From Nonomuraea sp. PA05 (GTDB lineage: Bacteria > Actinomycetota > Actinomycetes > Streptosporangiales > Streptosporangiaceae): 64,000 nucleotides of DNA. Each line of letters opens with the position of its first letter. Positions within the stretch are counted from its first letter, which is position 1. Shown here one piece after another: positions 22,251 through 30,321 of the stretch. Below the pieces are notes generated by a model that saw only the letters and a program-made list of their open reading frames with translations, had not been told where the DNA came from and ran no database searches. The DNA lies in contig NZ_VSEY01000019.1 of NCBI RefSeq assembly GCF_008086045.1, positions 124,001-188,000 on the forward strand. The letters are read 5' to 3'. A program made the translations under genes and the position numbers.

Positions 22251-24218
22251 ATGACGCCAGAGATCCAGAAGTACATCGAACTGCTCGAGAGCCAGCTCGG
22301 GTACTCGGAGAAATCCGGGTCCTACACCAAGTTCGGCGACTGGTACGGCAAGAACGTCGAGTTCGACGCCGACTACAGCTCCGCGCCGTGGTGCGACATG
22401 TACCTCTCATGGGCCGCGCACAAGCTCGGCTACGAGGAGTGGATCGGGCAGTTCGCGTGGACGGTGGCGCACGCGGAGTGGTTCAAGGAGCAGGGAGCCT
22501 GGGGGAAGACGCCCAAGCCCGGCGCGTTCGTCTTCTACGACTGGAGCGGCTCCAACGACATCGACAACATCGACCACGTCGGCATCGTGACGAGGGTCGA
22601 GGGCAACACGATCCACACCATCGAGGGCAACATCGACGGTGGCGTCGCCAAGCGCAAGGAACGTGACACCAGCAAGGTGGTCGGCTACGGCTACCCCGAC
22701 CGCGTCAAGGAGCGCCTGGACGCGGCCGCGGCAAAGAAGCAGGCCAAGGATGGCACGCTCCAGATCCCCGAGGAGTCGCTCAGCTCGCTGATCCCCAGGG
22801 CGCAGGAGGCCGGGCATTCGGCCCAGAGCCCCTTCGTCTCCGGCCGGATCCAGTCGCAGGACCCGGCCAGGGAGCAGACGCCGTCCAAGGGGCAGGTCGA
22901 GGGCCGCACCCCGGCCGAGGCCCAGGGCCAGGTCACGGACGGCACCGCCGCGGCCAAGAAGCCTGCTGACACGGCCTCCGCGCCGCAGCCGGCGGCCACC
23001 ACGGCGCCCCGCGCCGGCGCCACCACGGCCCCGCACCCGTCCGCCTCCCAGTCGTCAGCCCAGCAGGGCGCCGCCTCGCCCGCTCCCGGGGCGATCAAGA
23101 AGGGCAAGCACGCCAAGCCCGCCACCGCGGACACCGAGGCGGCCACCGCCGAGCCGCTCCCGTCGCACACCGACGCCTCCGCCACCGGGCCGCTGCCCGC
23201 CATCGACTCCCCGACGCTGATCGGCTCGGCGCTGGTCGCCGCGCTCGCGCTGCTCGCCGTGGCCAAGACCCGCCGCCTGCGCATGAGCCCGGCCGCCGCC
23301 ACGGCCGGCAAGCCGGCCCGCCCGTCCCGCGCCAAGGGCCGCCGCCGTCGCCGCGGGCCCGTCCCCGTGACGGCCGCCGCCACGGCGGCCACCACGGTGG
23401 AGCTCCAGGAGAACGCCGACCGCCTCGCCACGTCGGCCGCCCTGCGTTCCCTCAGCGCCGCGGAAGCCGTCACGAGCCTCCGCGAGACCGCCGCCACGGA
23501 CCTGCGCGAAACCGCCGCCGCGCACGGCCGCGAAACCGCCGCCGCACACGGCCTCGGGGACGCCGCACACGGTCGCGAGGCCGCCGCCGCACACGGTCGC
23601 GGGGACGCCGCCGCGCACACCCACCATCGGTCCACCGGCCGGGGCGCGGCGCGGCACGCCGCGGGCAGGGAGCTCACGGGCCACGGCACGGCCCGCTCCG
23701 GCGGCGCCCGGCACCGCAAGCTGCCCCTGGAGACCAGGCCGTTCGACCTCACCACCGACGCCGCCCCGCACAACCGCGCCACCACCGGGGCCGGCTCGTT
23801 CACCCCTGCCTTCGACAACGAGCCGTACGAGCCGGACTTCGACCCGAGCCGCTTCGCGTTCACCGACCAGACGGGCCCGCTGGAGCGCATCACGTTCCCG
23901 GACGAGCCGAGCCCCCTCGAAGTCGTCCTGGACACGGGGCCGCTCCAGCGCCTGGTGGACACCAGCTCGTTCGACCGCGTCCTCATCCCGGGGGCGACCA
24001 GCGCGTTCGACGCCTTCAACCCGCCCCGCGGCAGGCGCGGCGGCGGCGACCTCCTGGACTCCCCCGAGATCGCCGCCTACCGGGGAAGGCGCAGGCGGGC
24101 CGCCGTCGAGGAGCACGCCGGGTACGCGCCCGACGTCCCGCTCAGGGGCCGCCGCCACCGCAGGGCGCTGAGGGAGGACGAGCAGCGCCTGGTCGGCGGA
24201 GGCCGCCACCGGGCTTGA
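22251..24218 (+). CDS. CHAP-domain membrane protein, predicted peptidoglycan amidase/endopeptidase
   Basis: 655 residues. Residues 1-150 are a CHAP (NlpC/P60-like) domain: catalytic Cys48 in SAPWCDMYLSWA, His109 in NIDHVGIVTRV and the polar residue in TIEGN. No N-terminal signal peptide is present. A Thr/Ala/Pro-rich linker leads to one hydrophobic segment at about 320-338, followed by KTRRLRM. The remainder is Arg/Ala-rich with repeats of AHGRETAA type (DNA about 23500-23620) and a final part with regular F-D/L-E-R units. By the positive-inside rule the Arg-rich tail would be cytoplasmic and the CHAP domain outside, which needs an unusual export route; alternatively the CHAP domain acts inside. 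Start ATG 22251 is chosen from domain alignment. The gene is not under the catabolic operator. Confidence 0.75.
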   Translation: MTPEIQKYIELLESQLGYSEKSGSYTKFGDWYGKNVEFDADYSSAPWCDMYLSWAAHKLGYEEWIGQFAWTVAHAEWFKEQGAWGKTPKPGAFVFYDWSGSNDIDNIDHVGIVTRVEGNTIHTIEGNIDGGVAKRKERDTSKVVGYGYPDRVKERLDAAAAKKQAKDGTLQIPEESLSSLIPRAQEAGHSAQSPFVSGRIQSQDPAREQTPSKGQVEGRTPAEAQGQVTDGTAAAKKPADTASAPQPAATTAPRAGATTAPHPSASQSSAQQGAASPAPGAIKKGKHAKPATADTEAATAEPLPSHTDASATGPLPAIDSPTLIGSALVAALALLAVAKTRRLRMSPAAATAGKPARPSRAKGRRRRRGPVPVTAAATAATTVELQENADRLATSAALRSLSAAEAVTSLRETAATDLRETAAAHGRETAAAHGLGDAAHGREAAAAHGRGDAAAHTHHRSTGRGAARHAAGRELTGHGTARSGGARHRKLPLETRPFDLTTDAAPHNRATTGAGSFTPAFDNEPYEPDFDPSRFAFTDQTGPLERITFPDEPSPLEVVLDTGPLQRLVDTSSFDRVLIPGATSAFDAFNPPRGRRGGGDLLDSPEIAAYRGRRRRAAVEEHAGYAPDVPLRGRRHRRALREDEQRLVGGGRHRA

Positions 24219-24292
24219 TCGGCGAACGGGAACTCCCCTTCTGCGACTGTCGTTGGTCCGTCCAGTCCGATACATGCAGATCTGGGAGCGCC

Positions 24293-25063
24293 TTGTCGCC
24301 GACCGTCCGCCACCTCGCCTCCGTCAGCCTGGCCCTCCTCCTGGCCTCGGGATGCGCCGCCACCGCCTCCGGGGAACGACCGCCCAGCGCGCCCCCCACC
24401 CGGACGGCGGCGCAACGGGACACCAGCACCGTCGACCACGCCCAGATCTGCGTCGGCCAGGCCACCCGCGTCAGGCAGGAGGACCAGCGCTGCGACGACC
24501 GCGAGCCGGACCACGCCTGGCACTACGTCCCCGTGACGTCCACGGTGCCCGCCGTCGGCGCGAAGGTGACCATCGGCATCCCGTACGCGCCGCCCCGCCG
24601 CACCTACAGGGCCGCGCGCAAGGGCGGTCCGGGGACGGGCGTGCTGATCGTGGACGAGCAGGACCGCGTCATGATCTGCGTACGGGCCCGCACCCGCGTC
24701 CGCGTCCCCGACGACCACTGCGACGACCACCTCGACGGCCGCGAGTGGTACTTCCTGCCGATGGAGCGCCAGGTGGCCGCGATCGGGAAGAAGGCGGAGC
24801 GCGGCACGTTCACCCCGTCGGCCTTCGTGGACACGTTCAGGGCGCGGCGCGACGGCGGCAAGGGCGCCAAGGCCATGGTGCGCCCCACCACCGCCCCTCC
24901 CGAGACGGACGAGCCCCGCCCCACCCCGAAGCCCACCTCAAGACCCACGACGAGCCCCACCACGAAGCCCACCACCAGGCCCACCACCAGGCCCACGGCG
25001 ACGACCTCCCGCCGGTGCAGGACGGTCAAGTCGGGCAAGACCACCTCTAGGGTGTGCTCCTGA
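24293..25063 (+). CDS. Putative lipoprotein with duplicated cysteine module
   Basis: 256 residues from TTG 24293 (GGGAG upstream). Signal sequence HLASVSLALLLASGC with a lipobox-like Cys around residue 22; the -3 position is Ala, not Leu, so lipidation is probable but not certain. The mature part holds two copies of a ~29-residue module, ICVGQATRVRQEDQRCDD and ICVRARTRVRVPDDHCDD, each ending in an aromatic W-x-Y/F-x-x-P. The tail is Thr/Pro/Lys-rich with PTT repeats and two further Cys. No known family was recognised. It follows the CHAP gene by 74 bp on the same strand, so a cell-wall role is likely. Confidence 0.6.
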   Translation: MSPTVRHLASVSLALLLASGCAATASGERPPSAPPTRTAAQRDTSTVDHAQICVGQATRVRQEDQRCDDREPDHAWHYVPVTSTVPAVGAKVTIGIPYAPPRRTYRAARKGGPGTGVLIVDEQDRVMICVRARTRVRVPDDHCDDHLDGREWYFLPMERQVAAIGKKAERGTFTPSAFVDTFRARRDGGKGAKAMVRPTTAPPETDEPRPTPKPTSRPTTSPTTKPTTRPTTRPTATTSRRCRTVKSGKTTSRVCS

Positions 25064-25868
25064 CGCCGTACTCGTCGGCGAACGCGGCCAGCCGCGCCAC
25101 CGCGTCCCTGCTCCGCGTCCAGGGCCGGACGATCAGCCGCTCCACCCCGATCCCCGCCCACTCCTCCACCTCACCGGGCGAGCCCAGCTCGTACGCGTGC
25201 GCCGTCACCGGCACCCCCGCCGCCAGCCGCGCGAGCTGCGGCTTGATCGACTCGATGGTGTGCGGCATGCTGATCCACCCGTCGCAGAGCGTGGCGGCCC
25301 TGCGCAGCGCGGCGGCCGACTCGCCGCCGGCGAGCACGGGCAGCCGCCGCTGCACCGGCTTGGGCTCGAAGGCGACCTCGGGAAAGGCGTAGAAGCGCCC
25401 GGAGTGGGCGACGAGGGGCTCGCTCCAGAGCCGCCGCACCACCTCGATCGCCTCGTCCAGCCGCGCCCCTCTGGTCGCGAACGGCACGCCGGCCGCGTCC
25501 CACTCCCCCCGGTACCAGCCGGCGCCGACGCCGCAGATGGCCCGTCCGGACGAGACCACGTCCAGGGTGGCGAAGGCGCGCGCCGACACGAACGGGTGGC
25601 GCAGCGCGAGGAGCTGGACGGCGGTGCCGAGCCGGACGCGGGTGGTGAGGGCGGCCAGCCAGCACAGGTAGGCGGGCGCGTCGAACAGCGGCGTCTGCGG
25701 TTTGATCCCGGGGTCGGAGGTGCCCGGGTAGACGGCCAGGGACAGGTCGGTGGCGAAGACGAGGTGCTCGGGCAGCCACACCGACTCGAAGCCCAGCTCG
25801 TCGGCGGCGACGGCCACGTCCTTCCAGGCGTCGGGATGCACCAGTCCGAGGGGGACGCCGAACTTCAC
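25047..25868 (-). CDS. LLM class F420-dependent oxidoreductase
   Basis: 273 residues from GTG 25868 (GTGA overlap with the acyl-CoA dehydrogenase). Luciferase-like barrel: FGVPLGLVHPDAWKDVA, GFESVWLPEHLVF, TRVRLGTAVQLLALRHP and GRAICGVGAGWYRGEW. This last element (VGxGWxxxE) is typical of the F420-dependent subfamily with a C-terminal TIGR03619-like ending (IGVERLIVRPW). Third gene of the operon ACAD-ACAD-LLM behind operator E. Might reduce or oxidise a CoA-linked or released carbonyl intermediate. It is convergent with the lipoprotein gene and overlaps it by 17 bp. Confidence 0.85.
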   Translation of the reverse strand: MKFGVPLGLVHPDAWKDVAVAADELGFESVWLPEHLVFATDLSLAVYPGTSDPGIKPQTPLFDAPAYLCWLAALTTRVRLGTAVQLLALRHPFVSARAFATLDVVSSGRAICGVGAGWYRGEWDAAGVPFATRGARLDEAIEVVRRLWSEPLVAHSGRFYAFPEVAFEPKPVQRRLPVLAGGESAAALRRAATLCDGWISMPHTIESIKPQLARLAAGVPVTAHAYELGSPGEVEEWAGIGVERLIVRPWTRSRDAVARLAAFADEYGVRSTP

Positions 25869-26878
25869 GGGCGCCTCCCGGCGATCGCGTTCCGCAGGTG
25901 TTCGCGGTGGGCGGCCGTGGTGCCGTACGCGGCGGCCAGCGACCAGGCGCGGGCGAGCCAGAACCGCAGGTCCAGCTCCTCGGTGTAGCCGATCGCGCCG
26001 TGGATCTGCAGGGCGGCCCTGGCGGCCAGGGCGGCGGCCTCGCCTGCGGCGGCCTTGGCGGCGCTCGCGTCCCGCCCGGCGCCGCTCGAAGCGAAGCCGT
26101 CCGTGGCGCGGCCGTCCGTGGCGCAGCCGTCCGTGGCGCAGCCGTCCGAACCAGAGGTCTCCACCGTGAGCGCCGCCCGGTACACCAGCGGAGCCGCGAA
26201 CTCCACGGCCACGGCCACGTCGGCGAGCTGGTGCTTGACGGCCTGGAATGACCCGATCGGCGCGCCGAACTGGGTGCGCACGCGCGCGTATCCGACGGTG
26301 ACCGACAGCAGCTCCCTGGCGACCCCGACGAGCTGCGCGGCGATGGCCACCATGGCCCGCGCCAGCACCGGACCCACCGGCGCGGGCAGGGGCTCGGACC
26401 GCAAGAAGCCCACCTCGAACAGCGGCCTGCACGGGTCCACGCCGCGCCGGGGCGTGAGCCGCACGTCCGGACGCTGGACGACCCGCGCCCGGCCGTCCCG
26501 CACGACCACGAGGAGGTCGGCCAGGTCGGCGTCGGCCGCGTACGCCTGCCCGGGTGGCAGCACGGCGACGCTCACCGCGCCGGAGGCCAGCTTGGGCACC
26601 TCGGCCAGCAGGTACGGCGCGACCACGGCGGTCTCCACGACCGGCCCGGGCAGGCAGGCACGCCCGGTCTCCTCCAGGGCGGGCAGCACGTCGACCAGCC
26701 TCAGGCCGAGGCCGTCGGCGTGCTCGGGCAGCAGCAGCCCGAAGAAGCCGAGCGCGGCGAGCTGCTCCCATCCCGGCCGCCGCTCGGCGCGCAGCGAGCC
26801 GGGCGGGCAGTGCGTGCGCAGCACGTCCCGTACGTTGGTGGCGAGCGCGAGCTGGTCCTCGCTGAAGCCGAAGTTCAT
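25865..26878 (-). CDS. Acyl-CoA dehydrogenase, short subunit
   Basis: 337 residues, ATG overlapping the upstream ACAD stop. N-terminal FSEDQLALATNVRDVLRTHC and LGFFGLLLPEHADGLGL, and the C-terminal ARVRTQFGAPIGSFQAVKHQLAD with IHGAIGYTEELDLRF are standard ACAD features. The middle domain is short and the FAD/substrate motifs of that domain are poorly kept. A Gly/Asp/Ala/Thr insertion of about 25 residues with a repeated ATDGC unit lies in the C-terminal helical domain. Pairs of dissimilar ACADs form alpha2beta2 heterotetramers in actinobacterial steroid degradation (FadE pairs), with one active and one supporting chain. This one looks like a supporting or base-donating partner (inference). 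Confidence 0.85.
   Translation of the reverse strand: MNFGFSEDQLALATNVRDVLRTHCPPGSLRAERRPGWEQLAALGFFGLLLPEHADGLGLRLVDVLPALEETGRACLPGPVVETAVVAPYLLAEVPKLASGAVSVAVLPPGQAYAADADLADLLVVVRDGRARVVQRPDVRLTPRRGVDPCRPLFEVGFLRSEPLPAPVGPVLARAMVAIAAQLVGVARELLSVTVGYARVRTQFGAPIGSFQAVKHQLADVAVAVEFAAPLVYRAALTVETSGSDGCATDGCATDGRATDGFASSGAGRDASAAKAAAGEAAALAARAALQIHGAIGYTEELDLRFWLARAWSLAAAYGTTAAHREHLRNAIAGRRP
26096..26148. repeat. 15-bp tandem repeat in the short ACAD gene
   Basis: Three and a half units of GCCGTCCGTGGCGCA at 26096, 26111, 26126 and 26141. Nearly identical copies mean recent expansion; each unit keeps the frame and adds ATDGC to the protein. Confidence 0.8.
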
Positions 26879-27969
26879 CGCGGCAGCCCCAGGACGCGTT
26901 CGGCGACGATGGTGCGCTGGATCTCGTTCGTGCCCGCGTAGATGGGCCCGGCCAGCGAGAACAGGAACCCGTCGAGCCAGCTCTCCGCCCGGTCCCCGAG
27001 CAGCTCCAGGGCGAGCGCGTGCATGCGCAGGTCGAGCTCGGACCAGAAGATCTTCCCCATGCTGGCGGCGGACCCGATCTCCTCCCCCGCCATGATGCGG
27101 CGCGCCGTCCCGAACGTGTGCAACTGGTACGCCTCCGCCTCCACCCGGCAGCGGGCGGCCCGGTCGGCGAGCACCGGGTCGGCGTCGCGGACCAGCTCGA
27201 CGAGCCGGTCGGCGGTGGCCAGGAAGCGGCCGGGGCTGCGCAGGGTCAGGCCGCGTTCGGAGGAGGTGGTGGCCATCGCGATGCGCCAGCCCTCGCCGAC
27301 CTCGCCGAGAACCATCGACTCGGGCGTGAAGACGCCGTCGAAGCGCAGTTCGGCGAAGCCGGGCAGCCCGTCGAGCTGGGCGATGGGGCGGACGGCGACG
27401 TCGTCCATGGGGAACATGAAGTACGTCAGCCCCTTGTGCCGCGCCCCCGAGGTGCGGAAGAGGCCGAAGCCGTGGGTGGCGAAGGCGGCCCGCGAGCTCC
27501 ACGTCTTGTGCCCGTACAGCCGCCAGCCGCCTGGACAGGGCTCGGCGCGGGAGGTCAGGGCGGCCAGATCGCTGCCCGCCTCGGGCTCCGACCAGGCCTG
27601 CGCCCACACGTCGTCGCCCCTGGCCATCCGGGGCAGCCAGTGTTCGCGCTGTTCGGGGGTGCCGTTGCGGAGGAGGGACGGGCCGAGGAGGAAGATCCCG
27701 TTCTGGGTGACGCGGGCGGGGCAGCCGGCGGCCCAGTATTCCTCCTCGAAGATCAGCCAGTCGATGAGGGAGGCGCCGCGCCCGCCGTACTCCTCGGGCC
27801 AGGAGACGACGGACAGCCGCGCGGACGCCAGCTCCGCCTCCCAGGCACGGTGCGCCGCGAAGCCTTCCCTGGTGTCCATGGACGGCAGGAGTGGCGGGGC
27901 GTGCCTGCTCAGCCAGTCGCGTACCTCGGCGCGGAAGGCGAGCTCCGCCGTGGAGTAGTCGAGATCCAC
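26875..27969 (-). CDS. Acyl-CoA dehydrogenase, large subunit
   Basis: 364 residues from GTG 27969; TTG 27978 is an alternative directly beside operator E. Domains are complete: N-terminal helices (FRAEVRDWL, WPEEYGGRGASLIDWLIFEEEY), middle beta domain with AQAWSEPEAGSDLAALTSRA and GHKTWSSRAAFATH for FAD and substrate, and C-terminal helices ending IYAGTNEIQRTIVAERVLGLPR. In medium-chain ACADs the base is the Glu of Y-E-G-T; here the residue is Ala, so the base must come from another position or from the partner chain. First gene of ACAD-ACAD-LLM. Its substrate is unlikely to be a simple straight-chain acyl-CoA. Confidence 0.87.
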   Translation of the reverse strand: MDLDYSTAELAFRAEVRDWLSRHAPPLLPSMDTREGFAAHRAWEAELASARLSVVSWPEEYGGRGASLIDWLIFEEEYWAAGCPARVTQNGIFLLGPSLLRNGTPEQREHWLPRMARGDDVWAQAWSEPEAGSDLAALTSRAEPCPGGWRLYGHKTWSSRAAFATHGFGLFRTSGARHKGLTYFMFPMDDVAVRPIAQLDGLPGFAELRFDGVFTPESMVLGEVGEGWRIAMATTSSERGLTLRSPGRFLATADRLVELVRDADPVLADRAARCRVEAEAYQLHTFGTARRIMAGEEIGSAASMGKIFWSELDLRMHALALELLGDRAESWLDGFLFSLAGPIYAGTNEIQRTIVAERVLGLPR

Positions 27970-27978
27970 GACAACCAA

Positions 27979-27994
27979 CCTAGCGCACGCTTGG
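27979..27994. promoter_or_regulatory. Regulon operator site E
   Basis: CCTAGCGCACGCTTGG, in the 43-bp gap between the divergent ACAD operon and the PucR gene. The distance to the ACAD GTG start is 9 bp, identical to the distance of site D from its gene. Confidence 0.75.
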
Positions 27995-28012
27995 TATCGT
28001 GACCAGGCTAGT

Positions 28013-29116
28013 GTGGAGGTCGTGCAGGGACTGCTGCTGCGGCTCTCGACCCTCGACACCGACGCGGAGAGCGCGGTCCGGGTCATCGCCTACTTCGACT
28101 CGCTGGTGCGCGACCACGTCAGCGTGCCCGTGCTGCTCACGGCCACCGCCCGGCTTACGCAGTGCCCGGTCGGCCTGCTCGACGCCGCCACCGGCCGCCG
28201 CACCCGGGTCCGCGCCGACGGCACGGCCGACACCCCTGCCCTCCCCGGCTCCGTGCGGGAGCTGAGCTCCGGGCTCGGCGCCGTCTGGATGGAACGCGAA
28301 GGGCCCGCGCACGGGCTCGACGAGATCGTGCTCGAACGGTACGCGGCGGCGGCCGAGGTCACCCTCGAACGCGCCGCCGCCCTCGTCCACACCGCCCGTG
28401 ATCCCGCCCTGGTCGAGCTGGCCCTGTCGGCCGAGACCGGCGAGGCCGAGCGCGCCCGCGCGCTGCGGCTGCTCGGCTTCGACCCCGCCACGCCGCTGCA
28501 GGCCCTGGCCATCGCGCTGCCCGACCAGGGGCTCGCCTCCGGGCTGCGGGCGATGGGGCACCACGTGCGGGCCGCCACGATCGGCGACACGGAGGCCGTC
28601 CTGGTCGCGACCACCCTCAGCGCCGAGCTGCCCGACGCGCCTCGGACCGGGACCGGGATCGGCCCCGAGCCGCCGGGCGCGTCCAGGGTCGGGGTCGGCC
28701 CCGAGCCGCCGGGCACGTCCAGGGTCGGGGTCGGGCCCGAGCTGCCCGGCGCGCGGGCGGCCGAGTCGTGGGCCGGCGCCCGCACGGCACTGCGGTTCAC
28801 CGGCCCGCACGACCCGGTGATGCGCTGGTCGGACCTGGGCGCGCTGGCCCTGTTCGCCGACCTGCCCGAACAGGCGATCGCCGGCCTGCCCGACGTGCGG
28901 GCCATGTCACGACTGGGCGAGGAGTCGCTGCTGGCGGTGCGCGCCCTGTGCCTGGCCGGGTCCGTCCGTGGCGCGGCCCAGGCCGTCCACCTGCACCACA
29001 GCTCCCTGGCCGCCCGGATCTCCCGCGCGGAGTCCGCGCTGGGCTTCTCCCTGGGCGACCAGCCGGGCCGGATGCGCGCCCACCTGGCCCTGGTCCTGGT
29101 CCGCCTGCTCTGTTAA
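28013..29116 (+). CDS. PucR-type transcriptional regulator
   Basis: 367 residues from GTG 28013 (GTG 28022 is possible). The N-terminal half looks like a GAF-type sensor (VPVLLTATARLTQCPVGLLDAATG) and the C-terminus is the PucR HTH_30 domain: LGEESLLAVRALCLAGSVRGAA, then LHHSSLAARISRAESALGFSL and a final hydrophobic helix. A run of three 36-bp repeats encodes GPEPPG-SRVGV units in the linker. PucR proteins activate catabolic operons in response to pathway intermediates. It is divergent from the ACAD operon across operator E, so it may activate it or be repressed with it; it is the best local candidate for a pathway-specific regulator, though PucR operators are usually less symmetric. Confidence 0.75.
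   Translation: MEVVQGLLLRLSTLDTDAESAVRVIAYFDSLVRDHVSVPVLLTATARLTQCPVGLLDAATGRRTRVRADGTADTPALPGSVRELSSGLGAVWMEREGPAHGLDEIVLERYAAAAEVTLERAAALVHTARDPALVELALSAETGEAERARALRLLGFDPATPLQALAIALPDQGLASGLRAMGHHVRAATIGDTEAVLVATTLSAELPDAPRTGTGIGPEPPGASRVGVGPEPPGTSRVGVGPELPGARAAESWAGARTALRFTGPHDPVMRWSDLGALALFADLPEQAIAGLPDVRAMSRLGEESLLAVRALCLAGSVRGAAQAVHLHHSSLAARISRAESALGFSLGDQPGRMRAHLALVLVRLLC
28661..28750. repeat. 36-bp tandem repeat in the PucR gene
   Basis: Two near-identical 36-bp units (28661-28696, 28697-28732) and a partial third. They encode GPEPPGASRVGV, GPEPPGTSRVGV and GPELPGA. In frame and confined to the interdomain linker. Confidence 0.8.
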
Positions 29117-30072
29117 ATACCGAACACCCTCTTGAGCGCCGCCTCGCGCGCCTCCCGCGCCCTGACGCTCAACGCCGCCCCGGGCACCAGCATGTCGAAC
29201 CCATGGAAAGCCCCCGGATACAGGTGGAACTCCGTCGACACCCCGGCCCGCGCCAGCCGCAACGCGTAGTCGGCGCACTCGTCCCTGAACACCTCCAGCT
29301 CCCCCACGTCCACGAACGCCGGCGGCAGCCCCGACAGGTCGGTGGCCCGGGCCGGAGCCGCGTACGGCGACACGTCCTCGGCGCCCATCCGGTCACCGAG
29401 CAGCGCCCCCCAGCCGAAGAGGTTGGCCTGCCTGTCCCACACCACGGCCTCGGTGAACTCGACGCTGGACGGCGTGGTGTTGCGGTCGTCGAGCATCGGG
29501 CAGACGAGGAGCTGGAAGGCCACCTCGGGCCCGCCCCTGTCCCTGGCCAGCAGCACGGTCGCGGCGGCGAGCCCGCCGCCCGCGCTGGCCCCGCCCACGG
29601 CCAGCCTGCTCAGGTCGATGCCCAGCTCGGCGGCGTTCTTGGCCGTCCAGACGAGGCCGGCGTAACAGTCCTCGACGGGGGCGGGATGCGGGTGCTCGGG
29701 GGCCAGCCGGTAGTCGACGGAGACGACGACCACGCCGAGCCGCTCGACGTACTCGATCATCTGGGCGTCGTCACCCTCGGGCAAGCCCATGATCATGCCG
29801 CCGCCGTGGATCCAGTACAGCGCCGCCCGGTTCTCCCCGCGCTCCTCCGGCCGGTAGACGCGCACCCGAACGTCGGGCGCCCCCTCGGGCCCCGGCACGT
29901 GGCGGTTCTCGATCGAGATCCGCGTGTCGGGCGGGGGCGCGGCGGCCATCATCGCGTTGAGCTGCGCCCGCTGCCCTGGCAGGTCCGCGAACAGGGCGGA
30001 CATGTCGCCGGGCGGCATCGGGAACTGCTCGATCCCGGCGCGCAGCTCCGGATCGAGGTTGGGGTGGGCCAT
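29113..30072 (-). CDS. Alpha/beta hydrolase, hormone-sensitive-lipase family
   Basis: 319 residues from ATG 30072. The oxyanion motif HGGG (YWIHGGGMIMG) around residue 90, VSVDYRLAPEHPHP, the nucleophile GGASAGGGLA, the acid in VFRDECADYALRL and the His in GAFHGFD give a complete HSL (family IV) esterase. There is no signal peptide. It shares a 4-bp overlap with the PucR stop, tail to tail. No regulon operator precedes it. It may release an acid from an ester substrate for the CoA ligases, but that link rests only on position. Confidence 0.88.
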   Translation of the reverse strand: MAHPNLDPELRAGIEQFPMPPGDMSALFADLPGQRAQLNAMMAAAPPPDTRISIENRHVPGPEGAPDVRVRVYRPEERGENRAALYWIHGGGMIMGLPEGDDAQMIEYVERLGVVVVSVDYRLAPEHPHPAPVEDCYAGLVWTAKNAAELGIDLSRLAVGGASAGGGLAAATVLLARDRGGPEVAFQLLVCPMLDDRNTTPSSVEFTEAVVWDRQANLFGWGALLGDRMGAEDVSPYAAPARATDLSGLPPAFVDVGELEVFRDECADYALRLARAGVSTEFHLYPGAFHGFDMLVPGAALSVRAREAREAALKRVFGI

Positions 30073-30274
30073 GGGGGTTCCCTTCCACGGGACGGCAGTA
30101 CTACTCCTAGATGGTCAGATCCCACACCCCTGGGGCACAACCGACATCCGGCGGCGATTACCCGCCTCAGGCCCGCCGTTCGGCGAGCAGCTCGACGACC
30201 TGCTCGATTCAGGCCCGCCGTGGTCCGCGTACGCGAGCACCTGGTGCGCGAGCTGCGCGCCGCCCAGTCATTCT

Positions 30275-30321
30275 GATCAAGCTCAGCCGTTCCGATCAAG
30301 CCCAGCTGTTCGGATCAAGCC
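30275..30321. repeat. Three 19-bp direct repeats between convergent genes
   Basis: GATCAAGCTCAGCCGTTCC at 30275, GATCAAGCCCAGCTGTTCG at 30294 and a third GATCAAGCC at 30313, exact 19-bp period. The last one overlaps the stop codon of the MmyB-like gene. A separate 13-bp direct repeat TCAGGCCCGCCGT occurs at about 30168 and 30209. The gap 30073-30314 otherwise holds nothing recognisable. Confidence 0.65.

Noticed and set aside
22084..22254. 57-codon frame ending in the CHAP start codon as a normal gene
   Set aside because: Third positions only about half G/C against about 90 % in real genes here; kept only as possible leader peptide.
30160..30276. Frame ending VVRVREHLVRELRAAQSF as a gene remnant
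   Set aside because: No recognisable family and no start; may be chance in GC-rich DNA.
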